NCBI GenBank assembly: GCA_958429225.1
Contig: CAUAJB010000072.1
Location: 1-8,973, forward strand
DNA: 8,973 bases
Reading direction: 5' to 3'
Origin: an uncultured Collinsella sp.
GTDB taxonomy: Bacteria; Actinomycetota; Coriobacteriia; Coriobacteriales; Coriobacteriaceae
Of the stretch, positions 1-7,110 are shown one piece after another; position 1 is the stretch's first letter; the number at the start of each line of letters is the position of its first letter. Under the pieces are notes generated by a model. The model saw only the letters and a program-made list of their open reading frames with translations, made no database searches and was not told where the DNA came from. A program made the translations under genes and the position numbers.

Positions 1-902
1 AACATATACACGATGCGCTTGGCAAAGCGAGTGAGCGTCTTGACGTGGTGCTCCGTGAGGGCGGTGCCCAGCGTGGCGACAACGTTTTTAATCCCCGCCT
101 CCCAGCAGGCGATGCAATCGGTACAGCCCTCTACCACGATGGCGGTATCCTGCGCGACGATAAACTCCTTGGCCCAGTTAAAGCCGTAGAGGTTTCGCTT
201 TTTATGGAACACGCTCGTCTCGGCGGTGTTGAGGTACTTAGGCTGGCCGTCGCCCATAATGCGACCGCCAAAGGCAATGTTGTGACCCTGCTCGTCAAAG
301 ATGGGGAACATCACACGATCGTAGAAGCGGTCGGCTAGTTGCCCGCGCCCGCGGCTCACGGCAACGTTGGCATCGATCATCTCCTGCGGGGTAAAACCCG
401 CCTGGGACAGGTGCGACACCAGCGCGTTGCGGCCCGGCGCAAAGCCCAGGCAGTAGCGGCGGCAGACGTCGCCGCCCATGCCGCGGCTGGCAAAGTACTC
501 GCGCGGACGGCCGTCCTTACCGCGCATAAGCATGGTGTGGTAGAACTGGGCCGTCTCGGCGCACAGATCGTATATGCGGGCACGCTTGGTGCCGCGCTCG
601 CGGCGATCTCCGGTGTCATGCAGCTCAATACCCGCGCGATCGGCCAAATAACGGATTGACTCGGGAAAGCTCAGGTTCTCGCGCTTCATGATATAAGTGA
701 AGACGTCGCCACCCTCGCCGCAGCCAAAGCAATGCCACACCTGCGTGGCGGGAATAATATGGAAGGACGGCGTCTTTTCGCCATGGAAGGGGCAGCATCC
801 CCAAAACTCATGGCCGCGGGGCTTGAGCTCAACCGTTTCCTGCACGATGGCAACCAGGTCGGACGCAGCGCGTACCTGGTCTTTTTCCTCATCGCTAATC
901 AC
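1..902 (-). CDS. dnaG: DNA primase DnaG, N-terminal 300 residues (gene continues beyond the left edge)
   Basis: DnaG makes the short RNA primers used by DNA polymerase at the replication fork. The visible 300 residues hold the CHC2 zinc-binding domain (C37, H40, C58, C61, spacing C-x2-H-x17-C-x2-C, within CPFHGEKTPSF...HCFGCG). Next comes the N-terminal part of the catalytic core (about 190-240, with DRFYDRVMFPIFDE, FGGRIMGDG and PKYLNTAET). The TOPRIM domain then begins with catalytic glutamate E258 in VVEGCTD. The frame leaves the window just before the expected DGD metal-binding motif, so the rest of TOPRIM and the helicase-binding domain are not seen. The start is GTG at 902: an in-frame TGA lies just upstream and AGGGGGTGA (909-917) gives a Shine-Dalgarno. 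It overlaps the end of ribF by 8 bp, so translation is probably coupled. The overlapping ATG at 892 is in another frame and was not used. Family assignment is secure. Confidence 0.96.
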   Translation of the reverse strand, partial: MISDEEKDQVRAASDLVAIVQETVELKPRGHEFWGCCPFHGEKTPSFHIIPATQVWHCFGCGEGGDVFTYIMKRENLSFPESIRYLADRAGIELHDTGDRRERGTKRARIYDLCAETAQFYHTMLMRGKDGRPREYFASRGMGGDVCRRYCLGFAPGRNALVSHLSQAGFTPQEMIDANVAVSRGRGQLADRFYDRVMFPIFDEQGHNIAFGGRIMGDGQPKYLNTAETSVFHKKRNLYGFNWAKEFIVAQDTAIVVEGCTDCIACWEAGIKNVVATLGTALTEHHVKTLTRFAKRIVYM

Positions 903-1902
903 GGATGCTCACCCCCTGCTCGCCCAAGTTGTGACGAATATCTTCGATATTACCCTCGACGGTCGCGATCAACTCATCCAGCGAATCGAACACGCGCGAC
1001 GGACGCAGCCAGCGCGTAAACGCCAGCGAAACGGAAGCGCCGTACAGGTCGCCCGTATAACCAATTAAATTAGCCTCGAGATGCGCCGAAGCGGAATCGT
1101 CGGCATACGTCGGCGGCAGGCCGACGTTCACGGCAGCGGGCCACGCGGTTTCATCGACCAGCACCAGACCCTCATAGACGCCATCAGCAGGCACCTGAAT
1201 GCCGTCGGGAACCTGCAGGTTTGCCGTGGGAAAGCCCATGTCCGATCCCTCGTGACGGCCAGCCGCCACAACGCCGCGCAACATATAGGGACGACCGAGA
1301 AGCTCGGCAGCCAGCTCCACATGGCCCTGTCCCAGCTCATGGCGAATGCGGGTGGCGCAAATGGCCTCACCGCCCTCGCAAAGCAGGTCGTGACCATACA
1401 CGTCAACGCCGTGCTCGGAACCCCAGGCGCGCATCTCGGCAACACCAGATGCACCGCCACGACCCAGCCTAAAGTCACTGCCAACGCGAATCGATCGAAT
1501 GTCGACCAGACGCGACACCAGCGAGAGAAAGTCAACATGGTCAAGCGCCGCAACCTCAGGCGTAAAGGGAACGGCCACCACCGTATCGACCCCGGTTTGA
1601 GCCAAAGCATGCAGACGGTCGGCCGTCGTCATCAATTTTTGAGCGGGCGAAGGGCTCACCACAACGTCCGGGTCGGGATCGAAGGTAACTACGACCGCCT
1701 TGCAGCCATGGGCACGGGCATCGCGGACAAGCGCCGCAATGAGCTCCTGGTGTCCACGGTGCACGCCATCGAACACGCCAATGGCGATCGAGGCAGCACC
1801 CAGGTGCTCGCACTCATCAAACGTATCGGCAGTAACGATGCGAGCCTCATCCGACTCGCCCGCGAAAAAGATACGCGCGAGCTCGCGAGCGGACAACATC
1901 AT
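895..1902 (-). CDS. ribF: Bifunctional riboflavin kinase / FAD synthetase RibF
   Basis: This cytoplasmic enzyme phosphorylates riboflavin to FMN and then adenylylates FMN to FAD. The N-terminal nucleotidyltransferase domain shows GVFDGVHRGH (42-51, the HxGH-type motif), DFRLGRGGASG (143-153) and TRIR (184-187). The C-terminal flavokinase domain shows GFPTAN (223-228), NVG (259-261), the likely catalytic base E276 in HLEAN, and GDLYG (284-288). At 335 residues it is slightly longer than the usual ~310, with the extra length mainly at the N terminus. The usual FDPHP of the first domain reads FDPDP (74-78) here. Its ATG overlaps the truB stop by 4 bp (ATGA type) and its own stop overlaps dnaG by 8 bp, so it is a coupled operon gene. 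A second ATG follows directly at 1899 and could also start the protein. rpsO, often found after ribF, is absent here. Confidence 0.96.
   Translation of the reverse strand: MMLSARELARIFFAGESDEARIVTADTFDECEHLGAASIAIGVFDGVHRGHQELIAALVRDARAHGCKAVVVTFDPDPDVVVSPSPAQKLMTTADRLHALAQTGVDTVVAVPFTPEVAALDHVDFLSLVSRLVDIRSIRVGSDFRLGRGGASGVAEMRAWGSEHGVDVYGHDLLCEGGEAICATRIRHELGQGHVELAAELLGRPYMLRGVVAAGRHEGSDMGFPTANLQVPDGIQVPADGVYEGLVLVDETAWPAAVNVGLPPTYADDSASAHLEANLIGYTGDLYGASVSLAFTRWLRPSRVFDSLDELIATVEGNIEDIRHNLGEQGVSIRD
909..917 (-). promoter_or_regulatory. Ribosome-binding site of dnaG, inside the end of ribF
   Basis: AGGGGGTGA lies about 7 nt ahead of the GTG at 902-900 and within the last ribF codons. It decides the start of dnaG, because no in-frame ATG lies nearby and a TGA closes the frame upstream. 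Confidence 0.75.
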
Positions 1903-2831
1903 CGAACACCGCCGATTGCCTGCGGAAACACGTGCTCCATGACAAAGCGGCCACCCTCAATGCGGGCGAGCGCCTTGAGTCCCCCATCGAGCACCAACGC
2001 AAACGGCGCCTTCGAGGCATCGAAATCGGCAAACGAACGCTCAACGGGAATGCGTCGGCCGCAGAGCAGGTCGTCGGCAAGATTGCCCGGCAAGTCAACA
2101 CGCGTGGCGCCCAGGGCCGCAATGGGATCCAGGGCAAAGCCAGCGGCGGACTCGGGAGAAAGCTCCTCCACCGCATGACAGGCGCCAATGGAAACAACAC
2201 CAGAGGCCGTGCGGCGCAGCGCGGAAATGTGCGCGGCGCTCTCGCAGGCGCGGCCCAGGTCGCGAGCGAGCGCACGAATGTAGGTGCCCTTGCTCACCGA
2301 GAACGCCACGGTCCACACGCACGTATAACCTTCGCCGCCCACGGCGATCAGGTCGGCGGCATAGACCTCGACGGGACGCGGAGGTAGGTCCACCGCATTG
2401 CCCTCGCGAGCAGACTTGTAGGCGCGAACGCCATTGACCGAGATAGCCGAAAACGCCGGCGGCACCTGCATCTGCGGACCCAGCATGGAGGCCAAGTGCT
2501 CACGCGCATAGGCAGGATCGCGGAGCTCGTTGGCAACAGCCACCGTGCGGACCGCCTCGCCCTCCGCATCATCGGTATTGGTCTCGGCGCCAAACGAGAT
2601 GTCGGCGACGTAGCTTTTGGTATCGAGCGTGAGCATGCCCAGCAGACGAGTAGCCTGGCCCACGCCCACTACCATGACGCCAGATGCCATGGGGTCGAGC
2701 GTGCCGGCATGGCCGACGCGACGCTCATGGAGGGCGCGCCGACATTGCGAGACCACATCGTGGGACGTGCAGCCCACCGGCTTATCGACGGCGAGCAGCA
2801 TATTCAGTTGAGAAGGCGTACGACGAGCCAT
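1899..2831 (-). CDS. truB: tRNA pseudouridine(55) synthase TruB
   Basis: TruB converts U55 in the T-loop of tRNAs to pseudouridine and also acts as a tRNA folding chaperone. The 310-residue protein has the family hallmarks in order: LLAVDKPVGCTSHDVV (12-27), the catalytic-aspartate loop GHAGTLDPMASG (40-51, D46), KSYVADISFG (72-81), QVPPAFSAI (122-130) with Y138 shortly after, and KGTYIRALARDLG (181-193). The C-terminal ~70 residues resemble the small RNA-binding domain of Gram-positive TruB. Length is normal. It starts 15 bp after the nrnA stop, with a modest Shine-Dalgarno (GGATGG, 6 nt before GTAC-ATG or so). Methionine 11 is an alternative start, but it would leave only one residue ahead of the conserved LAVDKP strand. 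Its stop overlaps the ribF start by 4 bp. Confidence 0.97.
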   Translation of the reverse strand: MARRTPSQLNMLLAVDKPVGCTSHDVVSQCRRALHERRVGHAGTLDPMASGVMVVGVGQATRLLGMLTLDTKSYVADISFGAETNTDDAEGEAVRTVAVANELRDPAYAREHLASMLGPQMQVPPAFSAISVNGVRAYKSAREGNAVDLPPRPVEVYAADLIAVGGEGYTCVWTVAFSVSKGTYIRALARDLGRACESAAHISALRRTASGVVSIGACHAVEELSPESAAGFALDPIAALGATRVDLPGNLADDLLCGRRIPVERSFADFDASKAPFALVLDGGLKALARIEGGRFVMEHVFPQAIGGVR

Positions 2832-2846
2832 GTACCATCCAAAAAG

Positions 2847-3890
2847 TTAAAGCTCGACGGTCACCGAAGCGGGATCCTCCCCTACCAGCTCGGCCAGCAT
2901 GGGTAGTGCCACGGTGAGCGTCTCGAGAATCGTTCCGTTGTTGGAGAAACCGGCGGCAGCGGAATGCCCGCCTCCGCCAAAGGCAGCAGCGATCTCGGAC
3001 ACGTTGAGGTCGCCCTTGGAGCGCAGGTTGCCGCGCACCTTGGTATCGCCCTCAATGCCCTTCAGGAACAGGCAGACCTCGACGCCCATCACCGAGCGCA
3101 CCACGTCAACAAGGCCGTCACACTCGTCCGAGGTGACACCGCAAGCCTCAAGGTCGCTCTGGTACGCATAGCTATACGCGACGCGCCCGTGGGCCACCGT
3201 CTTGATGCGGCCCATGACGATGGACTTGAGGTGCAAAAACTCAACGCGCATGCTCTGGTATACCTCGAGCGCAACGCGCGCCGGATCGGCACCGTGGGCA
3301 ACCAGACGCGAGGCCGCATGGAACGCGGCGGCATCGGCGTTTTGGTACTGAAAACGGCCGGTATCGGTAACCAAGCCGCACAGCAGGCAGGTCGCAACGC
3401 CATCACGTGCAACAATGCCACAATTGTCCAAGAAGCGGTCGATGATCATCGCGCAGGCTGCAGCTTCGACGCGCCTCAGACTCAGCTCGGCAAACTCCTC
3501 GCGCGCCGGATGGTGATCGAAGCACACCACATGCTTGGAGCGACGAAGCACCTCGGCGGAATTATTGAGACGCTCGACGACCGGTACGTCCACCGAGATG
3601 AACAGGTCCGGATTGCCGGTGTACGCAGATGCCGGCACCAGGCGATCGGAACCTTCCATAAAGCGGTAGATGCGCGGAACCGGGTCATCGTCTGCCAGCA
3701 GCAGCGCAATGTCCTTGTTGGGGAAAAACTTCATGAGCGAAAGGCCCAGACCCAACACGGAGCCCAGGGCATCGCCATCGGGAGAAGTGTGTCCCGAAAT
3801 CGCAATGGAGGACGCACCCTCGATGAGCTCGAGGATGCGTCGCTGAATATCTGCAGACTCGCACGAGGCGAGGTCGGCGGAATTAGTCAT
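2847..3890 (-). CDS. nrnA: DHH/DHHA1 phosphoesterase, NrnA-type oligoribonuclease / pAp phosphatase
   Basis: Enzymes of this family degrade 2-5 nt RNAs to mononucleotides and dephosphorylate pAp (3'-phosphoadenosine 5'-phosphate) from sulfur metabolism, using Mn2+. The 347-residue protein has every DHH metal-binding motif: HTSPDGDALGS (34-44, H34, D38, D40), D101 in SVDVP, DHHP (125-128) and GLVTDTGRF (172-180, D176). The C-terminal DHHA1 domain has RGNLRSKGDLNV (286-297) and the glycine-rich substrate loop FGGGGHSAAAG (304-314). Length and order match Bacillus NrnA, not the longer RecJ exonuclease. The start overlaps the rbfA stop by 8 bp and has a perfect AGGAGG 9 nt upstream. Position between rbfA and truB is typical of Gram-positive nusA-infB clusters. 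Which activity dominates in the cell cannot be read from sequence. Confidence 0.94.
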   Translation of the reverse strand: MTNSADLASCESADIQRRILELIEGASSIAISGHTSPDGDALGSVLGLGLSLMKFFPNKDIALLLADDDPVPRIYRFMEGSDRLVPASAYTGNPDLFISVDVPVVERLNNSAEVLRRSKHVVCFDHHPAREEFAELSLRRVEAAACAMIIDRFLDNCGIVARDGVATCLLCGLVTDTGRFQYQNADAAAFHAASRLVAHGADPARVALEVYQSMRVEFLHLKSIVMGRIKTVAHGRVAYSYAYQSDLEACGVTSDECDGLVDVVRSVMGVEVCLFLKGIEGDTKVRGNLRSKGDLNVSEIAAAFGGGGHSAAAGFSNNGTILETLTVALPMLAELVGEDPASVTVEL

Positions 3891-4293
3891 CTAAAGCTGC
3901 CTCCTGGACGGCGTCCGCTATCGGATAGCCGTCCTCGTCCTTTTCGATCGCAAGCGTGGCGGGAACGTTTTCCAGCGCACGCGTGATGCGCTCGGCCTCA
4001 TCGGTCGAGCGATCGATGCGAAAATCGAGCTCGGGCGTAACACGCCAATCGAGCGAGCGAGCCAACAGGCTGCGAATACGGCCCTTAGCGCTTGCGAGCG
4101 CCTCCATGACCTCGTCGTATCGGCTCGCATCGCACGACACGTACACGCGCGCGAACGAACGGTCCACCGCGACCTCGACCGCGGTCAGGGTGACCAGGTC
4201 GAGACGCGGATCGGAAACCTCAAAGAGCAGGATATAACCGAGCTTCTCGCGAAGCTGCTCGCCCAGACGGCGGGTTGCCTGCGTTTGCTTCAT
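3883..4293 (-). CDS. rbfA: 30S ribosome-binding factor RbfA
   Basis: RbfA is a small KH-fold protein that binds the immature 30S subunit and assists late 16S rRNA maturation, notably under cold conditions. The 136-residue product matches the family: an N-terminal helix (RRLGEQLREKLGYIL), FEVSDPRLDLVTLTAVEVAVDRSFARVYVS (24-53 region), then RSLLARSLDWRVTPELDFRID (74-94) and the STDEAERITRALE helix. The reading frame stays open upstream to 4656, but that extension lies inside infB and encodes arginine-rich shadow sequence. The ATG at 4293 follows AGGGGGT with a 6-nt spacer and gives the expected length. That Shine-Dalgarno overlaps the infB stop codon (11-bp gap), so the two are likely coupled. 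Its stop overlaps nrnA by 8 bp. Confidence 0.95.
   Translation of the reverse strand: MKQTQATRRLGEQLREKLGYILLFEVSDPRLDLVTLTAVEVAVDRSFARVYVSCDASRYDEVMEALASAKGRIRSLLARSLDWRVTPELDFRIDRSTDEAERITRALENVPATLAIEKDEDGYPIADAVQEAALDD
3900..3905 (-). promoter_or_regulatory. Strong ribosome-binding site of nrnA inside rbfA
   Basis: A perfect AGGAGG lies 9 nt before the nrnA ATG, within the last codons of rbfA. It fixes the nrnA start and is the best Shine-Dalgarno match in the operon. Confidence 0.8.
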
Positions 4294-4304
4294 AGCGCTA
4301 CCCC

Positions 4305-7019
4305 CTACTCGGTACGGGCAACCTGGTCGATGCGGTAACCCTCGATCTGGTCGCCGGGCTTGATGTCCTGGAAGTTCTCCAGGCCAATGCCGCCCTCGGA
4401 ACCGCTCTTGAGGCTCTTGGCCTCGTCCTTGTAGTGGCGCATCGAGGCGATCTTGCCGTTGAAGACCACGATGCCGTCGCGCACCAGACGCACGGAATCG
4501 GTCGCGGCGATCTCGCCCTCTTCGACGCGGACACCGGCGGCGATACCGACTTTGGGCACCTTGAAGGTGTCCAGAACGGTCGCGGTACCCGTGGCGACCT
4601 CGACCTCGGTGGGCTTGAGCATGCCGATACGGGCGGCGTCGAGCTCCTCGAGGCACTTATAGATGACGTCGTAGCAACGGATCTCGACGCCCTCGCGCTC
4701 GGCAGCGGAGCGGGCCTTACCGTCGGGACGGACGCCAAAGCCGATGATGATGGCGTTGGAGGCGTCGGCCAGGACGACGTCGGTCTCGTTGATGGCGCCA
4801 ACGGCGGAGTGGATCGTGTTGATGCGAACCTCGGACTGATCCATCTTGTCGAGCGAGTCCTGAAGAGCCTCGATGGAACCCTGGACGTCGGCCTTGATGA
4901 TCAGGTTGAGCTCCTTGACCTCGGCGTCGGCAATGGTCTCGAAGAGGTTCTCGAGCGTGACGTGCTTGACGCGGCTCTGCTCCTCGATACGGGCCTTGAG
5001 CGAACGCTCGTCGGCAAGGGCGCGAGCCTCGCGCTCGTCCTCGAACACGCGGAACTCGTCGCCGGCGTTGGGCACGGACTGCAGGCCCAGGATCTCGACG
5101 GCGTCGGAGGGACCGGCCTCGGTGACGGCGCGACCCTTGGGGTCGAGCATGGCACGGACGCGGCCATAGGTAAGGCCGGCGACCAGCGTATCGCCCACGT
5201 GCAAGGTACCGCGGGTCACGAGCACGGTAGCAACCGAGCCACGGCCCTTGTCGAGCTTGGCCTCGAGGACGTTGCCGGAGGCAAAGGTGTCCGGGTTGGC
5301 CTTGAGCTCGAGCACGTCTGCCTGGAGCAGCACGGTCTCCAGAAGGTCGTCGATACCGATCTTCTGCTTGGCCGAGATGTTGACGAACATGTTCTGTCCG
5401 CCCCACTCCTCGGGGATGACGCCGTACTCGGTGAGCTCCTGACGCACACGGTCGGGGTTGGCTCCCGGCTTATCGATCTTGTTGACGGCGACGACGATGG
5501 GTACGCCGGCGGCCTTGGCGTGGTTGATCGACTCGACGGTCTGGGGCATGACGCCGTCGTCGGCAGCCACGATCAGAATGACGATGTCGGTCACCTTGGC
5601 GCCACGGGCACGCATGGCCGTAAAGGTGGCGTGACCCGGGGTATCGATAAAGGTGATCTTGCGGTCGTTGATCATGACCTGCGAAGCGCCGATGGCCTGC
5701 GTAATGCCGCCCGCCTCGCCGGCAGCAACGCCGGTGTGACGGATGGCGTCGAGCAGCGACGTCTTGCCGTGGTCGACGTGGCCCATGACGGTGACGACCG
5801 GGGCGCGCGGCTTAAGGTCGGCGGGATCATCGTAGAACGAGAAGGTGTTCTCCTCCTCGGGGGTGATGATCTTGATCTGACGACCCAGGTCGTCAGCAAC
5901 GAGCTCGACGAGGTCGTCGGACATGGACTGCGTCATGGTGAGCGGCGTACCAAGCAGGAACAGGCGCTTGATGATGTCGTTGGCCGGAACGTCGAGCGCC
6001 TCGGCAAGCTCCTGGACGGTAACGCCCTGGGAGACCTTGATGGCGTCGAGGTCCTCGGGGTTCACGCCCTGGGCCAGCGCCTCCTCTATCTTGCGCTCCT
6101 CCTGCGCCTTGGCAGCCTCGCGCTCGCGCTTCTCCTTGCGCTTCTTGCGACGACCGGTGGACTCGCGAGAGGCCTCCTCGACGGCAGCACGAGCCTCCTC
6201 GAGCACCTTCTCGCGGCTGTACTCCTCGGCCTCGCGAGCCATGCGGCTGTAGTGGTCCTCTTCGTTGTTGTGACCGCCCTTGCGCTTCTTGCCCTTGCCC
6301 TGCTTATCGGGGTTGGGGAAGTCCATGCCGGCAGCGACGTTGTTGCTGGCGTTGGTGCGATGGCTGTGCGGACGGCTCTCGGAGACGTTGCGCTCGGAGT
6401 TGTTGTCGGAAGCGTTGCGATCGTTACGACGGCCACCGCGGCGGTCGTTGTTGCCGCCACGACGGTTACCGCGCTCGGCGGCGCGCTCGGCCTTGGCCTT
6501 GTCCTCGGCGTCCTTCTTCTCCTTGAGCACGGTCTCCTGTGCGGCGATCTGGTCGAGCAGCGAACGGAAGCGCGAACCGGAATCGGAAGCGGGAACGGCG
6601 CGGCGCTGGGCCTCGCGGGCAGCCTCCTCCTTCTCGCGGGCAAGGCGCTCCTGCTCGGCCTTCTTCTTGGCCTCGGCCTCGGCGCGGGCAGCCTCCTCGG
6701 CAGCCTGGGCTGCGGCAAACTGGCGACGCTCCTCCTCGCGGGCCTTCTCGGCGGCGATGCGCTCGCGCTCGGCCTCGGCGGCGCGAGCGGCCTCCTCAGC
6801 GGCAGCTGCCTGCTCCTCGGCCTGCTTGGCGGCCTCGACTTCCTGAGCGCGGGCCTCGATCACCGAGGCGAGCTGCTTGCGGACCATGGCGACATAAGCG
6901 TCCTCCAAGGTGGAGGAAGCGGACTTAGCGGGAATCTTCATATCGGCGAGATGACCCATCAGTTCCTTGGAGGTCATGCCGAACTCTTTGGCCAGGGTGG
7001 ACACACGGACTTTTGCCAT
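4305..7019 (-). CDS. infB: Translation initiation factor IF-2
   Basis: IF2 is the GTPase that brings initiator fMet-tRNA to the 30S subunit and promotes 50S joining. The 904-residue protein starts with a short IF2_N helical domain (1-50). A long charged linker follows: Ala/Glu/Lys/Arg coiled-coil-like stretches at 54-140 and 255-315, with an Asn/Gly/Arg-rich part at 183-229. A second IF2_N domain lies at about 329-380. The G domain is complete: GHVDHGKT (413-420), GGITQAIGA (437-445), DTPGH (459-463, with the catalytic histidine), NKID (513-516) and SAK (549-551). Domains II to IV follow to the C terminus, the last binding fMet-tRNA. Length is normal for the long form. The ATG has AGGTGA (7026-7031) 6 nt ahead. 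It lies 91 bp after nusA and 11 bp before rbfA. Codon use is strongly biased, fitting high expression. Confidence 0.98.
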   Translation of the reverse strand: MAKVRVSTLAKEFGMTSKELMGHLADMKIPAKSASSTLEDAYVAMVRKQLASVIEARAQEVEAAKQAEEQAAAAEEAARAAEAERERIAAEKAREEERRQFAAAQAAEEAARAEAEAKKKAEQERLAREKEEAAREAQRRAVPASDSGSRFRSLLDQIAAQETVLKEKKDAEDKAKAERAAERGNRRGGNNDRRGGRRNDRNASDNNSERNVSESRPHSHRTNASNNVAAGMDFPNPDKQGKGKKRKGGHNNEEDHYSRMAREAEEYSREKVLEEARAAVEEASRESTGRRKKRKEKREREAAKAQEERKIEEALAQGVNPEDLDAIKVSQGVTVQELAEALDVPANDIIKRLFLLGTPLTMTQSMSDDLVELVADDLGRQIKIITPEEENTFSFYDDPADLKPRAPVVTVMGHVDHGKTSLLDAIRHTGVAAGEAGGITQAIGASQVMINDRKITFIDTPGHATFTAMRARGAKVTDIVILIVAADDGVMPQTVESINHAKAAGVPIVVAVNKIDKPGANPDRVRQELTEYGVIPEEWGGQNMFVNISAKQKIGIDDLLETVLLQADVLELKANPDTFASGNVLEAKLDKGRGSVATVLVTRGTLHVGDTLVAGLTYGRVRAMLDPKGRAVTEAGPSDAVEILGLQSVPNAGDEFRVFEDEREARALADERSLKARIEEQSRVKHVTLENLFETIADAEVKELNLIIKADVQGSIEALQDSLDKMDQSEVRINTIHSAVGAINETDVVLADASNAIIIGFGVRPDGKARSAAEREGVEIRCYDVIYKCLEELDAARIGMLKPTEVEVATGTATVLDTFKVPKVGIAAGVRVEEGEIAATDSVRLVRDGIVVFNGKIASMRHYKDEAKSLKSGSEGGIGLENFQDIKPGDQIEGYRIDQVARTE

Positions 7020-7040
7020 ATGACTTCACCTACCCTTTCT

Positions 7041-7055
7041 GGCACCTTGGGTGCC
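7041..7055. other. Perfect hairpin ahead of infB
   Basis: On the minus strand this reads GGCACC-CAA-GGTGCC: a 6-bp perfect stem with a 3-nt loop, ending 21 nt before the infB start and just ahead of its Shine-Dalgarno. No U-run follows, so it is not a standard intrinsic terminator. It could be an RNA processing or stability element, or could affect infB translation. Structure is seen directly; role is unknown. Confidence 0.5.
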
Positions 7056-7079
7056 TAGAGACTGAACGAGCGTGGGAGA

Positions 7080-7102
7080 CGCGCCGGGACCCGCCCGGCG
7101 CG
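7080..7102. other. Strong GC-rich hairpin just after nusA
   Basis: Arms CGCGCCGGG and CCCGGCGCG form a perfect 9-bp GC-rich stem with a 5-nt loop, starting 8 nt past the nusA stop codon. No U-run follows on the minus strand, so Rho-independent termination is unlikely. It may protect the 3' end of a processed nusA message or pause RNA polymerase. Role is inferred only. Confidence 0.5.
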
Positions 7103-7110
7103 ACCGCGCG

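Noticed and set aside
686..892. Small minus-strand frame with an ATG next to the ribF stop
   Set aside because: It lies inside dnaG in another frame. The dnaG frame, starting at GTG 902, carries the CHC2 zinc finger and primase core motifs.
1081..2178. 365-codon plus-strand open frame across ribF and truB
   Set aside because: It lies opposite two clear genes and changes register relative to them at their junction; no recognisable domain.
2964..3986. 340-codon plus-strand open frame opposite nrnA
   Set aside because: Shadow of nrnA in a GC-rich genome, whose full DHH/DHHA1 motifs are on the minus strand.
3883..4656. Longer rbfA reading frame starting inside infB
   Set aside because: The first 121 codons are Arg/Gly-rich out-of-frame infB. 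The ATG at 4293 has a good Shine-Dalgarno and gives the family length.
4717..5406. 229-codon minus-strand frame within infB
   Set aside because: Arg/Gly/Pro-rich out-of-frame translation of the IF2 region; no domain, start or ribosome-binding site of its own.
4434..7058. 874-codon plus-strand open frame opposite infB
   Set aside because: It mirrors infB codon by codon, is rich in Gly/Leu/Val/Asp as expected from the complement, shows no known domain, and infB itself is unmistakable.
7041..7102. Gap hairpins as intrinsic terminators
   Set aside because: Neither stem is followed by a U-run on the minus strand, and infB follows directly.
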